A stretch of DNA of 64,000 bases from Marinirhabdus sp963799365. GTDB lineage: Bacteria; Bacteroidota; Bacteroidia; Flavobacteriales; Flavobacteriaceae. Position 1 is the stretch's first letter; each line of letters starts with the position of its first letter. Positions 33,001 to 41,644 of the stretch are shown here, one piece after another. The stretch covers positions 372,001-436,000 of the forward strand of contig CAWCWV010000016.1 of assembly GCA_963799365.1 (NCBI GenBank), written 5' to 3'. The notes below the pieces were generated by a model. That model saw only the letters and a list, made by a program, of their open reading frames with translations. It had not been told where the DNA came from and searched no databases. The position numbers were made by a program, and so were the translations under genes.

Positions 33001-34050
33001 ATGAAAGCAACCTTTAAAAAATACATTCTCAACTTTAAAAATCCTGCAGGTACATCTCGTGGTACCCTAAAAACTAAAGAAACATGGTTTTTGAAAATTG
33101 AAAATGGTGCTAAATGGGGCATAGGCGAGTGCGGTATGTTTCGTGGTTTGAGTATAGACGACAGGCCAGATTTTGAAGAAAAACTACAATGGGTCTGTGA
33201 GCATATTGAGTTAGGACCTGCCTTGTTAATGATGGAATTGACCAACTTTCCCGCCATACAAATTGGGGTAGAAACAGCCTTTACATCTTTACAAGCTGAA
33301 GATCAATTTCAGATTTTCCCGTCAGAATTTTCCAAAGGAAATCAGGCTATTTCTATTAACGGCTTGGTTTGGATGGGCGATAAAGAATTTATGAAACAAC
33401 AGATTTCAGAAAAACTGAAAGCTGGTTTCAGCTGTATCAAAATGAAAATTGGAGCTATCGATTTCAAAACTGAAATTTCTTTATTAAAAAGTATTCGAAA
33501 AGAGTTTTCTCCTTCAGAGATCGAGCTTCGGGTAGATGCCAACGGGGCTTTTCAACCTTCCGAGGCCTTAGAAAAATTAAATATTCTTTCAGAATTACAA
33601 CTCCATTCAATTGAACAACCCATAAAACAAGGGCAAATTCAAGAAATGGCGCGTCTTTGCGAAAAATCAGTATTACCTATAGCACTTGATGAAGAATTAA
33701 TTGGTATAAATGCTTTAGAAGAAAAAGAAAAGCTTTTACAAACCATACAACCCCATTATATTATTTTAAAACCAACGCTGATAGGTGGTTTCCGAGGTAG
33801 TGACGAGTGGATTTCATTAGCAGAATCACAAAGAATTGATTGGTGGATTACCTCTGCATTAGAAAGTAATATAGGGCTAAACGCAATCGCACAATACACT
33901 GCAACAAAAAAAACTAGTGCACCACAAGGTCTTGGAACAGGGAGTTTATTTATTAATAATATTGCGGGACCATTACAGGTTGTCGATGGAACACTTCGTT
34001 ATAACAAAAAGAAAAACTGGGATACCGCCAGTATGAAAGAACTTTTGTAA
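33001..34050 (+). CDS. menC: o-Succinylbenzoate synthase (enolase superfamily)
   Basis: The 349-residue protein has the barrel signature of the OSBS/MLE group. The catalytic Lys pair lies in FSCIKMKIG and HYIILKPTL, and metal ligands lie in ELRVDANGAF, HSIEQP and IALDEEL. It dehydrates SHCHC to o-succinylbenzoate for menaquinone. The neighbouring menA and menE support OSBS over racemase activity. Confidence 0.92.
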   Translation: MKATFKKYILNFKNPAGTSRGTLKTKETWFLKIENGAKWGIGECGMFRGLSIDDRPDFEEKLQWVCEHIELGPALLMMELTNFPAIQIGVETAFTSLQAEDQFQIFPSEFSKGNQAISINGLVWMGDKEFMKQQISEKLKAGFSCIKMKIGAIDFKTEISLLKSIRKEFSPSEIELRVDANGAFQPSEALEKLNILSELQLHSIEQPIKQGQIQEMARLCEKSVLPIALDEELIGINALEEKEKLLQTIQPHYIILKPTLIGGFRGSDEWISLAESQRIDWWITSALESNIGLNAIAQYTATKKTSAPQGLGTGSLFINNIAGPLQVVDGTLRYNKKKNWDTASMKELL

Positions 34051-34084
34051 ATTCCCCAAGATTAAATTTCTATTCACATATCTT

Positions 34085-34108
34085 CCCCTCTTGAGAGGGG
34101 TTAGGGGG
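34085..34108. repeat. Short palindromic intergenic repeat
   Basis: CCCCTC-TTGA-GAGGGG, followed by TTAGGGGG, is of the same type as the repeat near 17483. It lies between menC and the CPBP gene. Confidence 0.5.
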
Positions 34109-34154
34109 TGTGTTTTTAAAATGTATAACTTTTTTCATATTAATTCCCCAAACT

Positions 34155-35111
34155 ATGTATATAAAACAAGCATTTAACTACTTACACGATTGGTGGCGCT
34201 ACGTTATTGGTGTTGTCTTAATTTTTATCGCATCACAAATAGGTACAATTCCCTTTGTGTTGGCAGCAATGTTCAAAATAATGAGTGATGGTGGTAATAT
34301 TAACGATTTGCAAGACCAAAATAAATTAATGACGTTGCTGGATTCCAATCTAACGTTGTTTTTAATGTTACTTGGATTTGCGGTTGGGTTGGTAGGTGTT
34401 TATTTAGTTGTGAAATACATTCACAAACAGCCTTTTAGAACCATCACAACGTCCCGTAAAAAGACAGATTGGGGTCGTTTTTGGTTTGGTTTTGGACTCA
34501 TTGCTATCTTTACTTCTGTTGTGACCGTCCTGGATTATTATGGCAATCCAGACGATTATGTATTGCAATTTGAAGCAGTACCCTTTTTAATATTAGCGGT
34601 TATTGCCATTATTTTTATACCATTGCAAACCAGTTTTGAAGAGTATCTTTTTAGAGGGTATATCATGCAAGGATTGGGTGTTATTTTTAAGAATAAGTGG
34701 TTACCATTGATTGTGACATCAGTTGTATTTGGAGGTCTACATTTTTTTAATCCTGAAGTAACTAAGCTAGGCCCCATCATTATGGTGTATTATATAGGGA
34801 CAGGCTTTTTATTAGGAATTATGACGCTCATGGACGAAGGCCTAGAACTCGCCTTAGGATTTCATGCAGGAAATAATTTGGTAGGCGCTTTATTGGTAAC
34901 AGCAGATTGGACGGTTTTTCAGACCAATTCGATATTAAAAGATGTTTCGGAACCTTCCGCAGGCTTTGATATTTTATTACCTGTGCTAATTATGTACCCT
35001 ATCTTTCTAGGAATTATGGCTTGGCGCTATAAATGGACAGGTTGGGGTGAGAAGCTCTTCGGAACCATAACACCACCACCTGAAGAACCCATAAAAGTTG
35101 AAATAAGCTAA
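34155..35111 (+). CDS. CPBP family intramembrane metalloprotease
   Basis: This 318-residue membrane protein has the glutamic protease motif TSFEEYLFRGYIMQGLG and ALGFHAGNNLVGALL, the E-E-x3-R and H-x3-N sites of the CPBP (Rce1/Abi) family. About eight membrane helices are visible. I took the ATG at 34155 because the earlier frame start at 34110 runs through the dispersed repeat. It sits inside the menaquinone cluster; its substrate is unknown. Confidence 0.85.
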   Translation: MYIKQAFNYLHDWWRYVIGVVLIFIASQIGTIPFVLAAMFKIMSDGGNINDLQDQNKLMTLLDSNLTLFLMLLGFAVGLVGVYLVVKYIHKQPFRTITTSRKKTDWGRFWFGFGLIAIFTSVVTVLDYYGNPDDYVLQFEAVPFLILAVIAIIFIPLQTSFEEYLFRGYIMQGLGVIFKNKWLPLIVTSVVFGGLHFFNPEVTKLGPIIMVYYIGTGFLLGIMTLMDEGLELALGFHAGNNLVGALLVTADWTVFQTNSILKDVSEPSAGFDILLPVLIMYPIFLGIMAWRYKWTGWGEKLFGTITPPPEEPIKVEIS

Positions 35112-35117
35112 CATATT

Positions 35118-36194
35118 TTGAAACCAACCTCCCTTACTTTACATCCCGATTTTAAGCTCAACGGCCTAGATTTTTCTTCTCCCGAAGAAGTGTTGAATTT
35201 TACCGATGACCTATTAAACGAAGGTAATGAACAAGAAGTAAGCGTAGCCCAGTTTATTGAAAAGTGGCTGGATTTTACGGAGGAAGTAGTCGTAAAAACT
35301 TCTGGATCTACAGGAAAACCCAAGAAAATAAAACTTACCAAACAACAAATGGTGAATAGTGCTAAAGCTACGGGCACCTACTTTAAAACAGGAAGTGGTA
35401 CCAAAGCTTTGCTATGTATCCCTGCCGATTTTATCGCAGGTAAAATGATGGTGGTGCGTGCTATGGTATTGGGTTGGGATTTACACGTGGTAGAACCCAC
35501 CAAAGATGCCTTGGTAGAATATGATAATGATTATGATTTTGTCGCTATGGTTCCTTACCAAGTGTCGCATTCGCTGAAAGCATTGCCTAAGGTGAAGAAA
35601 TTATTAATAGGTGGTGGTGCGATTTCAGCAACCCTTGAAGCTCAATTGCAAGAAATAGATGTTGAAGCATTTGCTACCTACGGAATGACAGAAACCAGTA
35701 CGCATATTGCTGTAAGACGCATTAATGGTTTTGCCAGAAGTGAATCGTACAGTGCCTTACCAGATGTAAAGTTTTCGCAGGACGACCGCGGGTGCCTTAT
35801 AATTCACGCGCCTAAAGTTTCAGATGAAATTGTGGTAACCAATGATCTGGTCGAATTAATATCTCCATCGTCCTTTATTTGGCAGGGCAGATGGGATAAT
35901 GTAATTAACAGCGGCGGTGTAAAACTATTTCCTGAACGTATAGAAGTAAAACTTTCAGATAAAATTGAATTGCCATTTATCATAGCTTCCGAGAAAGATG
36001 ATCAATTTGGAGAACGTGTTATCTTAATTTATGAAGGTGCCGAAAGCGAAGTGCCGGATTTCAAAGCAGCTTTTGAAGTATTACAACCCTACGAAAAACC
36101 CAAAAAAGTATACCGCCTTTCCCGTTTTGTCTACACCGAAACAGGCAAGATAAAGAGAGGAGATGTATTGCAGGTACTTCGGAATTATAAATAA
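35118..36194 (+). CDS. menE: o-Succinylbenzoate-CoA ligase (AMP-binding)
   Basis: This 358-residue adenylate-forming enzyme is shorter than standard MenE, as usual in Bacteroidota. VVKTSGSTGKPKKIKLTKQQ is the P-loop, AFATYGMTETSTHIAVRR the A5 motif, WQGRWDNVINSGGVKLFPER the A8 hinge, and ETGKIKRGDVL the catalytic Lys (A10). The start is TTG at 35118, 6 bp past the previous stop; no closer ATG precedes the conserved region. It activates OSB in menaquinone synthesis. Confidence 0.9.
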   Translation: MKPTSLTLHPDFKLNGLDFSSPEEVLNFTDDLLNEGNEQEVSVAQFIEKWLDFTEEVVVKTSGSTGKPKKIKLTKQQMVNSAKATGTYFKTGSGTKALLCIPADFIAGKMMVVRAMVLGWDLHVVEPTKDALVEYDNDYDFVAMVPYQVSHSLKALPKVKKLLIGGGAISATLEAQLQEIDVEAFATYGMTETSTHIAVRRINGFARSESYSALPDVKFSQDDRGCLIIHAPKVSDEIVVTNDLVELISPSSFIWQGRWDNVINSGGVKLFPERIEVKLSDKIELPFIIASEKDDQFGERVILIYEGAESEVPDFKAAFEVLQPYEKPKKVYRLSRFVYTETGKIKRGDVLQVLRNYK

Positions 36195-36226
36195 AGTAGG
36201 GAAGAGGTAGTATTTATATTTAAATT

Positions 36227-36282
36227 CCACTCACCACTCACCACTCACCACTCACCACTCACCACTCACCACTCACCATTCA
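36227..36282. repeat. Heptamer tandem repeat, CCACTCA x7 plus one variant
   Basis: Seven exact units of CCACTCA are followed by one CCATTCA, between the menE stop and the ruvX promoter. Such arrays can vary in copy number by slippage. Confidence 0.95.
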
Positions 36283-36307
36283 GGTTTTTCTTCTCAAATA
36301 AAACCCT

Positions 36308-36315
36308 TATTTTTG
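36308..36315 (+). promoter_or_regulatory. TAnnTTTG -7 box before ruvX
   Basis: TATTTTTG ends 9 bp before the ATG at 36325, leaving a leader of only a few bases. The tandem heptamer array lies directly upstream, near where the -33 region would be. Confidence 0.6.
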
Positions 36316-36324
36316 CACCCAAAT

Positions 36325-36735
36325 ATGGCACGCATTTTAGCAATAGATTTTGGAACCAAACGCACCGGTATCGCCGTGACGGATGAGCTACAGCTAATTG
36401 CTTCGGGATTAACTACTGTTGAAACTGCTATACTCGTTACTTTTTTGAAAGAATATTTCGAAAATGAAAAAGTTGAGTTAGTTTTAATGGGACAACCCCT
36501 ACAAAAGGACGGAACTCCAAGCGATGTAGAATCTGAAATCAAGAAATTTTTGGAAGTATTTACAAAAGAATTTCCTACAATGCCTGTAAAACGGGTAGAT
36601 GAGCGGTATACGAGTAAAATGGCATTTCAGACGATGATAGACAGCGGCCTAAAAAAGAAACAACGAAGAAATAAAGCACTGCTAGATGAAATTAGCGCGA
36701 CGATTATTCTTCAACAATACCTTTATAATGAGTAA
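36325..36735 (+). CDS. ruvX: Holliday junction resolvase RuvX (YqgF)
   Basis: This 136-residue RNase H-fold protein starts MARILAIDFGTKRTGIAVTD (first catalytic Asp) and has ELVLMGQPLQKDGTPSDVES, KRVDERYTSKMAFQTM (Glu) and DEISATIILQQYL (last Asp). It takes part in pre-16S rRNA maturation and possibly junction resolution. I chose the ATG at 36325 after the promoter box, not the one at 36313. Confidence 0.93.
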   Translation: MARILAIDFGTKRTGIAVTDELQLIASGLTTVETAILVTFLKEYFENEKVELVLMGQPLQKDGTPSDVESEIKKFLEVFTKEFPTMPVKRVDERYTSKMAFQTMIDSGLKKKQRRNKALLDEISATIILQQYLYNE

Positions 36736-36790
36736 GGTTTAAGGAATAATGTTTAATTTGAAAATTGTTTTACCTTAAATTTTAATGATT

Positions 36791-37159
36791 ATGAAAACTG
36801 ATTTAAAAATCCGGTCAAAACAATTTGCACACGATTGTGTATAAGTGGCTTTACAGCTTCCAAATAACGATTTGGGCCGTCACATCAAGCTTCAGCTTAT
36901 TCGTTGTGCGACTTCTACGGCTACAAATTATCGTGCAGCTTCATTAGGGCAAACTAAGAAAAGCTTCGTAGCCAAGTTAAGTATTGTAATTGAAGAATGT
37001 GATGAATCGTTATTTTGGATAGAATTTTTAGCAGAAGAAAATTTATTACAAGCTCATACTTTTGAAAAAATTTATAAAGAAGCAAAAGAGTTAACAGCTA
37101 TATTTATTGCTTCAAGAATAACAGCAGAAAAAAACTTAAATAGAGGGGAACGTTACTAA
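36791..37159 (+). pseudogene. Four-helix-bundle protein gene with in-frame TAA
   Basis: The frame starts MKTDLKIRSKQFAHDCV, the typical opening of the small four-helix-bundle (23S rRNA IVP-like) family, then hits TAA at 36842-36844. It continues in the same frame as VALQLPNNDLGRHIKLQLIR, then ATNYRAASLGQTKKSFVAKL and KELTAIFIASRITAEKNL, ending at 37157-37159. One substitution would restore a ~122-residue protein. The GTG at 36845 could start a shortened product lacking the first helix. Function is unknown in the family. Confidence 0.75.
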
Positions 37160-37201
37160 AATTTCACGTTACTCATTAAACCTTAAACTTTATACCTTCT
37201 A

Positions 37202-37792
37202 ATGATTTTACCCATTGTAGCCTACGGCGATCCAGTTTTACGAAAAAAAGCAACTGCCATTAGTGCAGATTATCCTAAGTTGGATGCACTAATTGAAAAC
37301 ATGTTTGAAACTATGTATGGTGCGCGTGGTATAGGTTTGGCTGCTCCACAGGTTGGCTTGGCCATCCGTTTGTTTGTAGTAGATGCTTCTCCTTTCGGCG
37401 ATGACGAAGAGCTAACTGAAGAAGAACGCAACCTATGCACAAATTTCAAAAAAGTGTTCATCAACCCAAAAATTGTTGCGGAAGAAGGAGACGAGTGGGT
37501 CTTTAATGAAGGATGCTTGAGTATTCCAAATATAAATGAAGACGTTTTCAGAAAACCGAATATTACAATTGAATACCAGGATGAAAATCTGGATACGCAA
37601 ACAGATACGTATGACGGTTTGGTAGCTCGCATTATCCAACATGAATACGACCATATTGAAGGTGTTTTGTTTACCGATAAACTTTCGGTACTAAAAAAAC
37701 GTTTATTAAAAAGTAAACTTTCAAATATTTCAAAAGGAAAAGTAGAAGTAGCTTACCGAATGAAATTTCCGAAAGCCAGCAAGAAACGTTAA
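37202..37792 (+). CDS. def: Peptide deformylase
   Basis: This 196-residue metalloenzyme removes the formyl group from nascent proteins. All three motifs are present: RGIGLAAPQVGLAIR, NEGCLSIPNINEDV (metal Cys) and ARIIQHEYDHIEGVLF (H-E-x2-H). It ends in a basic tail. It complements fmt in the same window, although the two are not adjacent. Confidence 0.96.
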   Translation: MILPIVAYGDPVLRKKATAISADYPKLDALIENMFETMYGARGIGLAAPQVGLAIRLFVVDASPFGDDEELTEEERNLCTNFKKVFINPKIVAEEGDEWVFNEGCLSIPNINEDVFRKPNITIEYQDENLDTQTDTYDGLVARIIQHEYDHIEGVLFTDKLSVLKKRLLKSKLSNISKGKVEVAYRMKFPKASKKR

Positions 37793-37884
37793 ACAATACA
37801 AAATTCTGAATTCTGAATTATGAATTTCCAATTGAACAAGTATATTTGCAACCTTAATATTAAAATAGTAGCACACTAAGTTTT

Positions 37885-38313
37885 ATGAGTTTAGAAAAAA
37901 TCCTTTCCATTTCTGGCAAACCAGGCCTCTACCAATTAAAAACACAAACCCGTAACGGATTTGTAGCCGAATCACTTATTGACGGTAAAAAAATTAGTGT
38001 AGGTGCCCGTGATAACGTGAGTCTTTTGAGTGAGATCGCTATCTATACCCTAACTGAAGAATTACCATTACGAGAAGTTTTTAAGAAAATTTCAGAAAAA
38101 GAAAATGGAGGTCCAACAATTAATCATAAGGTTCCAAGAGTAGAATTAGAAGAATTTTTCTTTGAAGTGTTGCCAGATTACGATGAAGATAGAGTGTATC
38201 CTAGCGATATTAAAAAGGTAGTGCAATGGTACAACCTACTTCAAAAAGAAGGCATCACAGATTTTTCTGAAAAAACCGAAGACGAAACCAAAGCTAAGTC
38301 CGAAGAAGAATAG
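37885..38313 (+). CDS. DUF5606 family protein
   Basis: This 142-residue protein starts MSLEKILSISGKPGLYQLKT and has GFVAESLIDGKKISVGARDN, the SH3-like N-terminal domain of DUF5606, a Bacteroidota family. The last 15 residues are Glu/Lys-rich and probably flexible. The place between def and mazG is typical. Function unknown. Confidence 0.85.
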   Translation: MSLEKILSISGKPGLYQLKTQTRNGFVAESLIDGKKISVGARDNVSLLSEIAIYTLTEELPLREVFKKISEKENGGPTINHKVPRVELEEFFFEVLPDYDEDRVYPSDIKKVVQWYNLLQKEGITDFSEKTEDETKAKSEEE

Positions 38314-38391
38314 CAATTCGTTCATAACATATTTATAATTTAAAATTCATTTGTTACGTCCCTAGCAGATGAATTTTTATTTTTACCCTAT

Positions 38392-39165
38392 ATGAACTCA
38401 AGAACAAAACAACTCGCAGCCTACGATCGTCTTTTAACTATTATGGACGAACTTCGCGAGCAATGCCCGTGGGACAGAAAACAAACTATGGAAACACTCC
38501 GGCATTTAACCATAGAAGAAACTTATGAATTAGGTGATGCCATTCTTGAAAATGATCTTTCAGAAGTTAAAAAAGAACTGGGAGATTTGTTGCTGCATAT
38601 TGTGTTCTACGCTAAAATTGGAAGTGAAACTGATGATTTTGATATGGCCGATGTAGCGAATGAAATTTGCGATAAGCTTATTTCCCGCCATCCACATATT
38701 TACGCAGATGTAGAAGTTGCAGACGAAGAAGAGGTAAAACGAAACTGGGAGAACTTAAAACTAAAAGAAGGAAAAAGTAGCGTTTTAGAAGGTGTTCCAG
38801 CCTCCTTACCGGCATTGGTAAAAGCGAACAGAATACAGGATAAAGTAGCAGGCGTAGGTTTTGATTGGGAAGAGCCTCAACAGGTTTTTGAAAAACTACA
38901 AGAAGAACTAGCAGAACTGCAACACGAAATTTCAGAAAATAACCAAGAAAAAATAGAGCAGGAGTTTGGTGATGTACTTTTTTCTATGATCAATTATGCC
39001 CGTTTTCTGAAAGTAGATCCTGAAAATGCTTTGGAACGTACCAACAAAAAGTTTATCAAACGCTTTCAGTATTTAGAAACCAAAGCAAAAGAGCAGGGGA
39101 AAGCACTCCGTGACATGACGCTCGCCGAAATGGATATATATTGGAATGAGGCGAAAAAGATGTAG
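38392..39165 (+). CDS. mazG: Nucleoside triphosphate pyrophosphohydrolase MazG
   Basis: This 257-residue protein has two MazG domains. The first has CPWDRKQTMETLRHLTIEET, YELGDAI and VKKELGDLLLHIVFYAKIG; the second has KLQEELAELQHEI and EQEFGDVLFSMINYARFL, with the metal-binding E-x2-E/E-x2-D pairs. It hydrolyses NTPs to NMPs and PPi, cleaning aberrant nucleotides. It converges with the M1 peptidase gene, 2 bp apart. Confidence 0.94.
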   Translation: MNSRTKQLAAYDRLLTIMDELREQCPWDRKQTMETLRHLTIEETYELGDAILENDLSEVKKELGDLLLHIVFYAKIGSETDDFDMADVANEICDKLISRHPHIYADVEVADEEEVKRNWENLKLKEGKSSVLEGVPASLPALVKANRIQDKVAGVGFDWEEPQQVFEKLQEELAELQHEISENNQEKIEQEFGDVLFSMINYARFLKVDPENALERTNKKFIKRFQYLETKAKEQGKALRDMTLAEMDIYWNEAKKM

Positions 39166-39167
39166 GG

Positions 39168-40790
39168 CTAATTAACACTATCTAGTTCCACATAAAAATC
39201 TTTTTGTACCGAAACTTCAGGTGCTGCACTATTATTTGAAATTGATTGCCAGGTTGCAGTGGGGTTTAATTTTTTCTCTTCTCCATTTATGAAAACGGTT
39301 AAAGGCATTTCGAAACCATCCACAATATTTTCATATTTAAATTCAAGATTGTTTCTATTAACTTTATATACCAGCTTCGGCACTTTTGTAGTACGCAGAT
39401 ATTGCTCCCAAAAAGCAGTTAGGTTCAAACCAGATTTTTTGGCTATGTAATCTTCCAATTGATTGCTGGTGATGGTTTGGTGACGAAATTTAGTATTCAA
39501 TCCTGTTAAGATTGCCCGCCATTTTTTATCATCACCAATCCAGGTGCGAAGTGTATGCAGGATATTTGCTCCTTTATAATACATATCACTACTTCCCTCT
39601 TGGTGCACATTGTAAGTTCCAATGAGCGGACGATCGTTTCGGATGCTTCTACGGGTGCCTATGGTGTATTCGGCTCCTGCGTCTTTCCCGAAATGATACT
39701 CTACATACAATCCTTCAGAATAGGCTGTAAACCCTTCATGAATCCACATATCTGCCACATCTATGTGGGTAATATTGTTGGCAAACCATTCATGACCTGC
39801 CTCGTGAATTATAATAAAATCGAATTTCAATCCCCAGCCTGTGCCGCTTAAGTCACGCCCTAAATAGCCATTTTTATAATTATTTCCATAGGTAACGCTA
39901 CTCTGATGTTCCATACCTAAATACGGTACTTCTACCAGTTTAAAACTATCCTCATAAAAAGGGTAGGGGCCAAACCAATGCTCAAACGCTTCCATCATCT
40001 GCGGTGCTTGTTTAAATTGCTCTTTTGCCTTTGCTAGATTATCACGCAACACCCAATAATCCATATCTAGCGAACCATTTAAACTAGCATATTTTTCCTT
40101 GAAATTCACATAATCTCCAATATTTATATTGATACCATAATTGTTGATAGGGTTTACTACGTTCCACTGGTATGTATTGGTATCTTTATTCTGAATATTT
40201 TTTGTCATTCGCCCGTTAGCAACAGCTATCAATCCCTTTGGAGCAGTTATTTTTACCGTAGCGCCTTTATCAGGTTCATCGTAGGCGTGATCTTTATTAG
40301 GCCACCAAATACTAGCACCAATTCCTTGATTGCTTGTGGCAATAAAGTGCTTTTCATTGTCATCTTTTTTCCAGGACCAACCGCCATCCCAAGGTGCATT
40401 TTTGGCTTCTCGTGGTTTTCCTGAAAAGTAAATAGTGATTGCATACTCTTTACCTTTGTTTTGTTTTTCCTGAAAACTAATAAAATGAGCGGCGCCTTCC
40501 GAGGTAAAGGATACCTCTTTACCATCCTGTATTATTTTTTCTATCGTCATAGGCGCTTGCAGATCTATCTGCATTCGTTGCGCTTTGTCAAGGACTTTAT
40601 AGGTAATAGTAGTACTACCTTTAATTGATTTTTCTTCGGGAGAAACTGTAACATCCAGATCATAATGCAAAACGTCCCACCAGGCACGTTCTGGAGTGAT
40701 ACTCCCACGAAGGGTGTCTGCACGCGTAAATTCCTGTGATTGACTCACACTAAAACTGAGTAGAAAAAGAAGGAGAGAAAAATGTTTCAT
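39168..40790 (-). CDS. M1 family metallopeptidase (exported aminopeptidase)
   Basis: This 540-residue protein has a signal peptide (MKHFSLLLFLLSFSVSQS). The zinc site is FIIIHEAGHEWFANNITHID, with His329, Glu330, His333 and a downstream Glu in WIHEGFTAYSEGL. The substrate-binding G-x-M-E-x is LGMEHQSSVTYG. It lacks the C-terminal HEAT region of large M1 enzymes. It is probably periplasmic and degrades peptides. Confidence 0.92.
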   Translation of the reverse strand: MKHFSLLLFLLSFSVSQSQEFTRADTLRGSITPERAWWDVLHYDLDVTVSPEEKSIKGSTTITYKVLDKAQRMQIDLQAPMTIEKIIQDGKEVSFTSEGAAHFISFQEKQNKGKEYAITIYFSGKPREAKNAPWDGGWSWKKDDNEKHFIATSNQGIGASIWWPNKDHAYDEPDKGATVKITAPKGLIAVANGRMTKNIQNKDTNTYQWNVVNPINNYGININIGDYVNFKEKYASLNGSLDMDYWVLRDNLAKAKEQFKQAPQMMEAFEHWFGPYPFYEDSFKLVEVPYLGMEHQSSVTYGNNYKNGYLGRDLSGTGWGLKFDFIIIHEAGHEWFANNITHIDVADMWIHEGFTAYSEGLYVEYHFGKDAGAEYTIGTRRSIRNDRPLIGTYNVHQEGSSDMYYKGANILHTLRTWIGDDKKWRAILTGLNTKFRHQTITSNQLEDYIAKKSGLNLTAFWEQYLRTTKVPKLVYKVNRNNLEFKYENIVDGFEMPLTVFINGEEKKLNPTATWQSISNNSAAPEVSVQKDFYVELDSVN

Positions 40791-40911
40791 AAAGATAAAA
40801 ATAGAGTTGAAAGATACTTAGATTTTGAACAATGCCAAAGTCATACCAAGGTCGAATAAATTTAAAAAACAGTTCTTGTAAGTTGTGTTTTTGTTTCCGT
40901 AATTTGTGACA

Positions 40912-41554
40912 ATGAAAGATACGTTTATACATCAAGGACTACGTAAAAAACTGGTGAAAACCCTTCAGAAAAAAGGAATTGAAAATAAGGAAGTCTTGGC
41001 AGCAATAAACAAAATCCCAAGACATTTATTTATGGACTCCAGTTTTTTGGCGCATGCGTATGTAGACAAGGCATTCCCTATTGCTGCAGATCAAACCATT
41101 TCGCAACCCTACACAGTTGCCAGACAAACCGAACTCCTCGAAGTGAAAAAAGGTGCTATTGTACTGGAAATTGGTACAGGAAGCGGGTATCAAACTGCCG
41201 TTTTGTTGGAAATGGGTATCACAGTATATTCTATAGAACGGCAGAACGAACTCTTTAAAATCACGAAACGATTTCTCCCTAAACTTGGCTACCGACCAAA
41301 AAAGCTCATTTTTGGCGATGGTTACAAAGGCTTACCAGAAGCGGCCCCATACGATGGAATTATTGTAACCGCAGGAGCTCCCCTTTGTTCCCAATCCTTT
41401 ACTAGCACAACTAAAAGTAGGAGGGAAGTTGGTAATACCAGTAGGAGAGAATGTGCAAATAATGACCGTGTTTACCAGAACATCGCCTACTAATTTTGAA
41501 AAAGAAGAATTCGGCGAATTTCGCTTTGTGCCGCTTTTGGAAGATAAGAATTGA
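40912..41554 (+). pseudogene. pcm: Protein-L-isoaspartate O-methyltransferase with a frameshift
   Basis: The N-terminal 156 residues are a normal PIMT: IPRHLFMDSSFLAHAYVDKA, then GQTIS-like DQTISQPYTVARQTELLEV, SAM site VLEIGTGSGYQTAVLLEMG and YDGIIVTAGAP. At the CCCC run 41380-41383 the frame shifts; with one C removed it continues as FVPNPLLAQLKVGGKLVIPV and ends FGEFRFVPLLEDKN at 41552-41554, which is the expected C-terminus. As written, a wrong tail ends at 41493. Either a real inactivating insertion or an error in a homopolymer run explains this. The normal role is repair of isoaspartyl residues. Confidence 0.88.
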
Positions 41555-41644
41555 TGTAAACGAAATTGAAACTGAAATCAAAATCAGTCCTTTCTCTTTT
41601 TTGTGATTTGTAATTTATTTTTTTGAAATTTGCAGTAGCGGCAT

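Noticed and set aside
34155..35111. CPBP protease as an Abi phage-defence or bacteriocin-immunity gene
   Set aside because: It is embedded in a conserved menaquinone gene run, not in an island.
36227..36282. Regular CCACTCA repeats considered as a CRISPR array
   Set aside because: The units are contiguous 7-mers with no spacers and no cas genes nearby; it is a simple tandem repeat.
36842..36844. TAA read as recoded or translated codon
   Set aside because: TAA has no known recoding signal here and no conserved structure is visible; simple nonsense mutation is the better reading.
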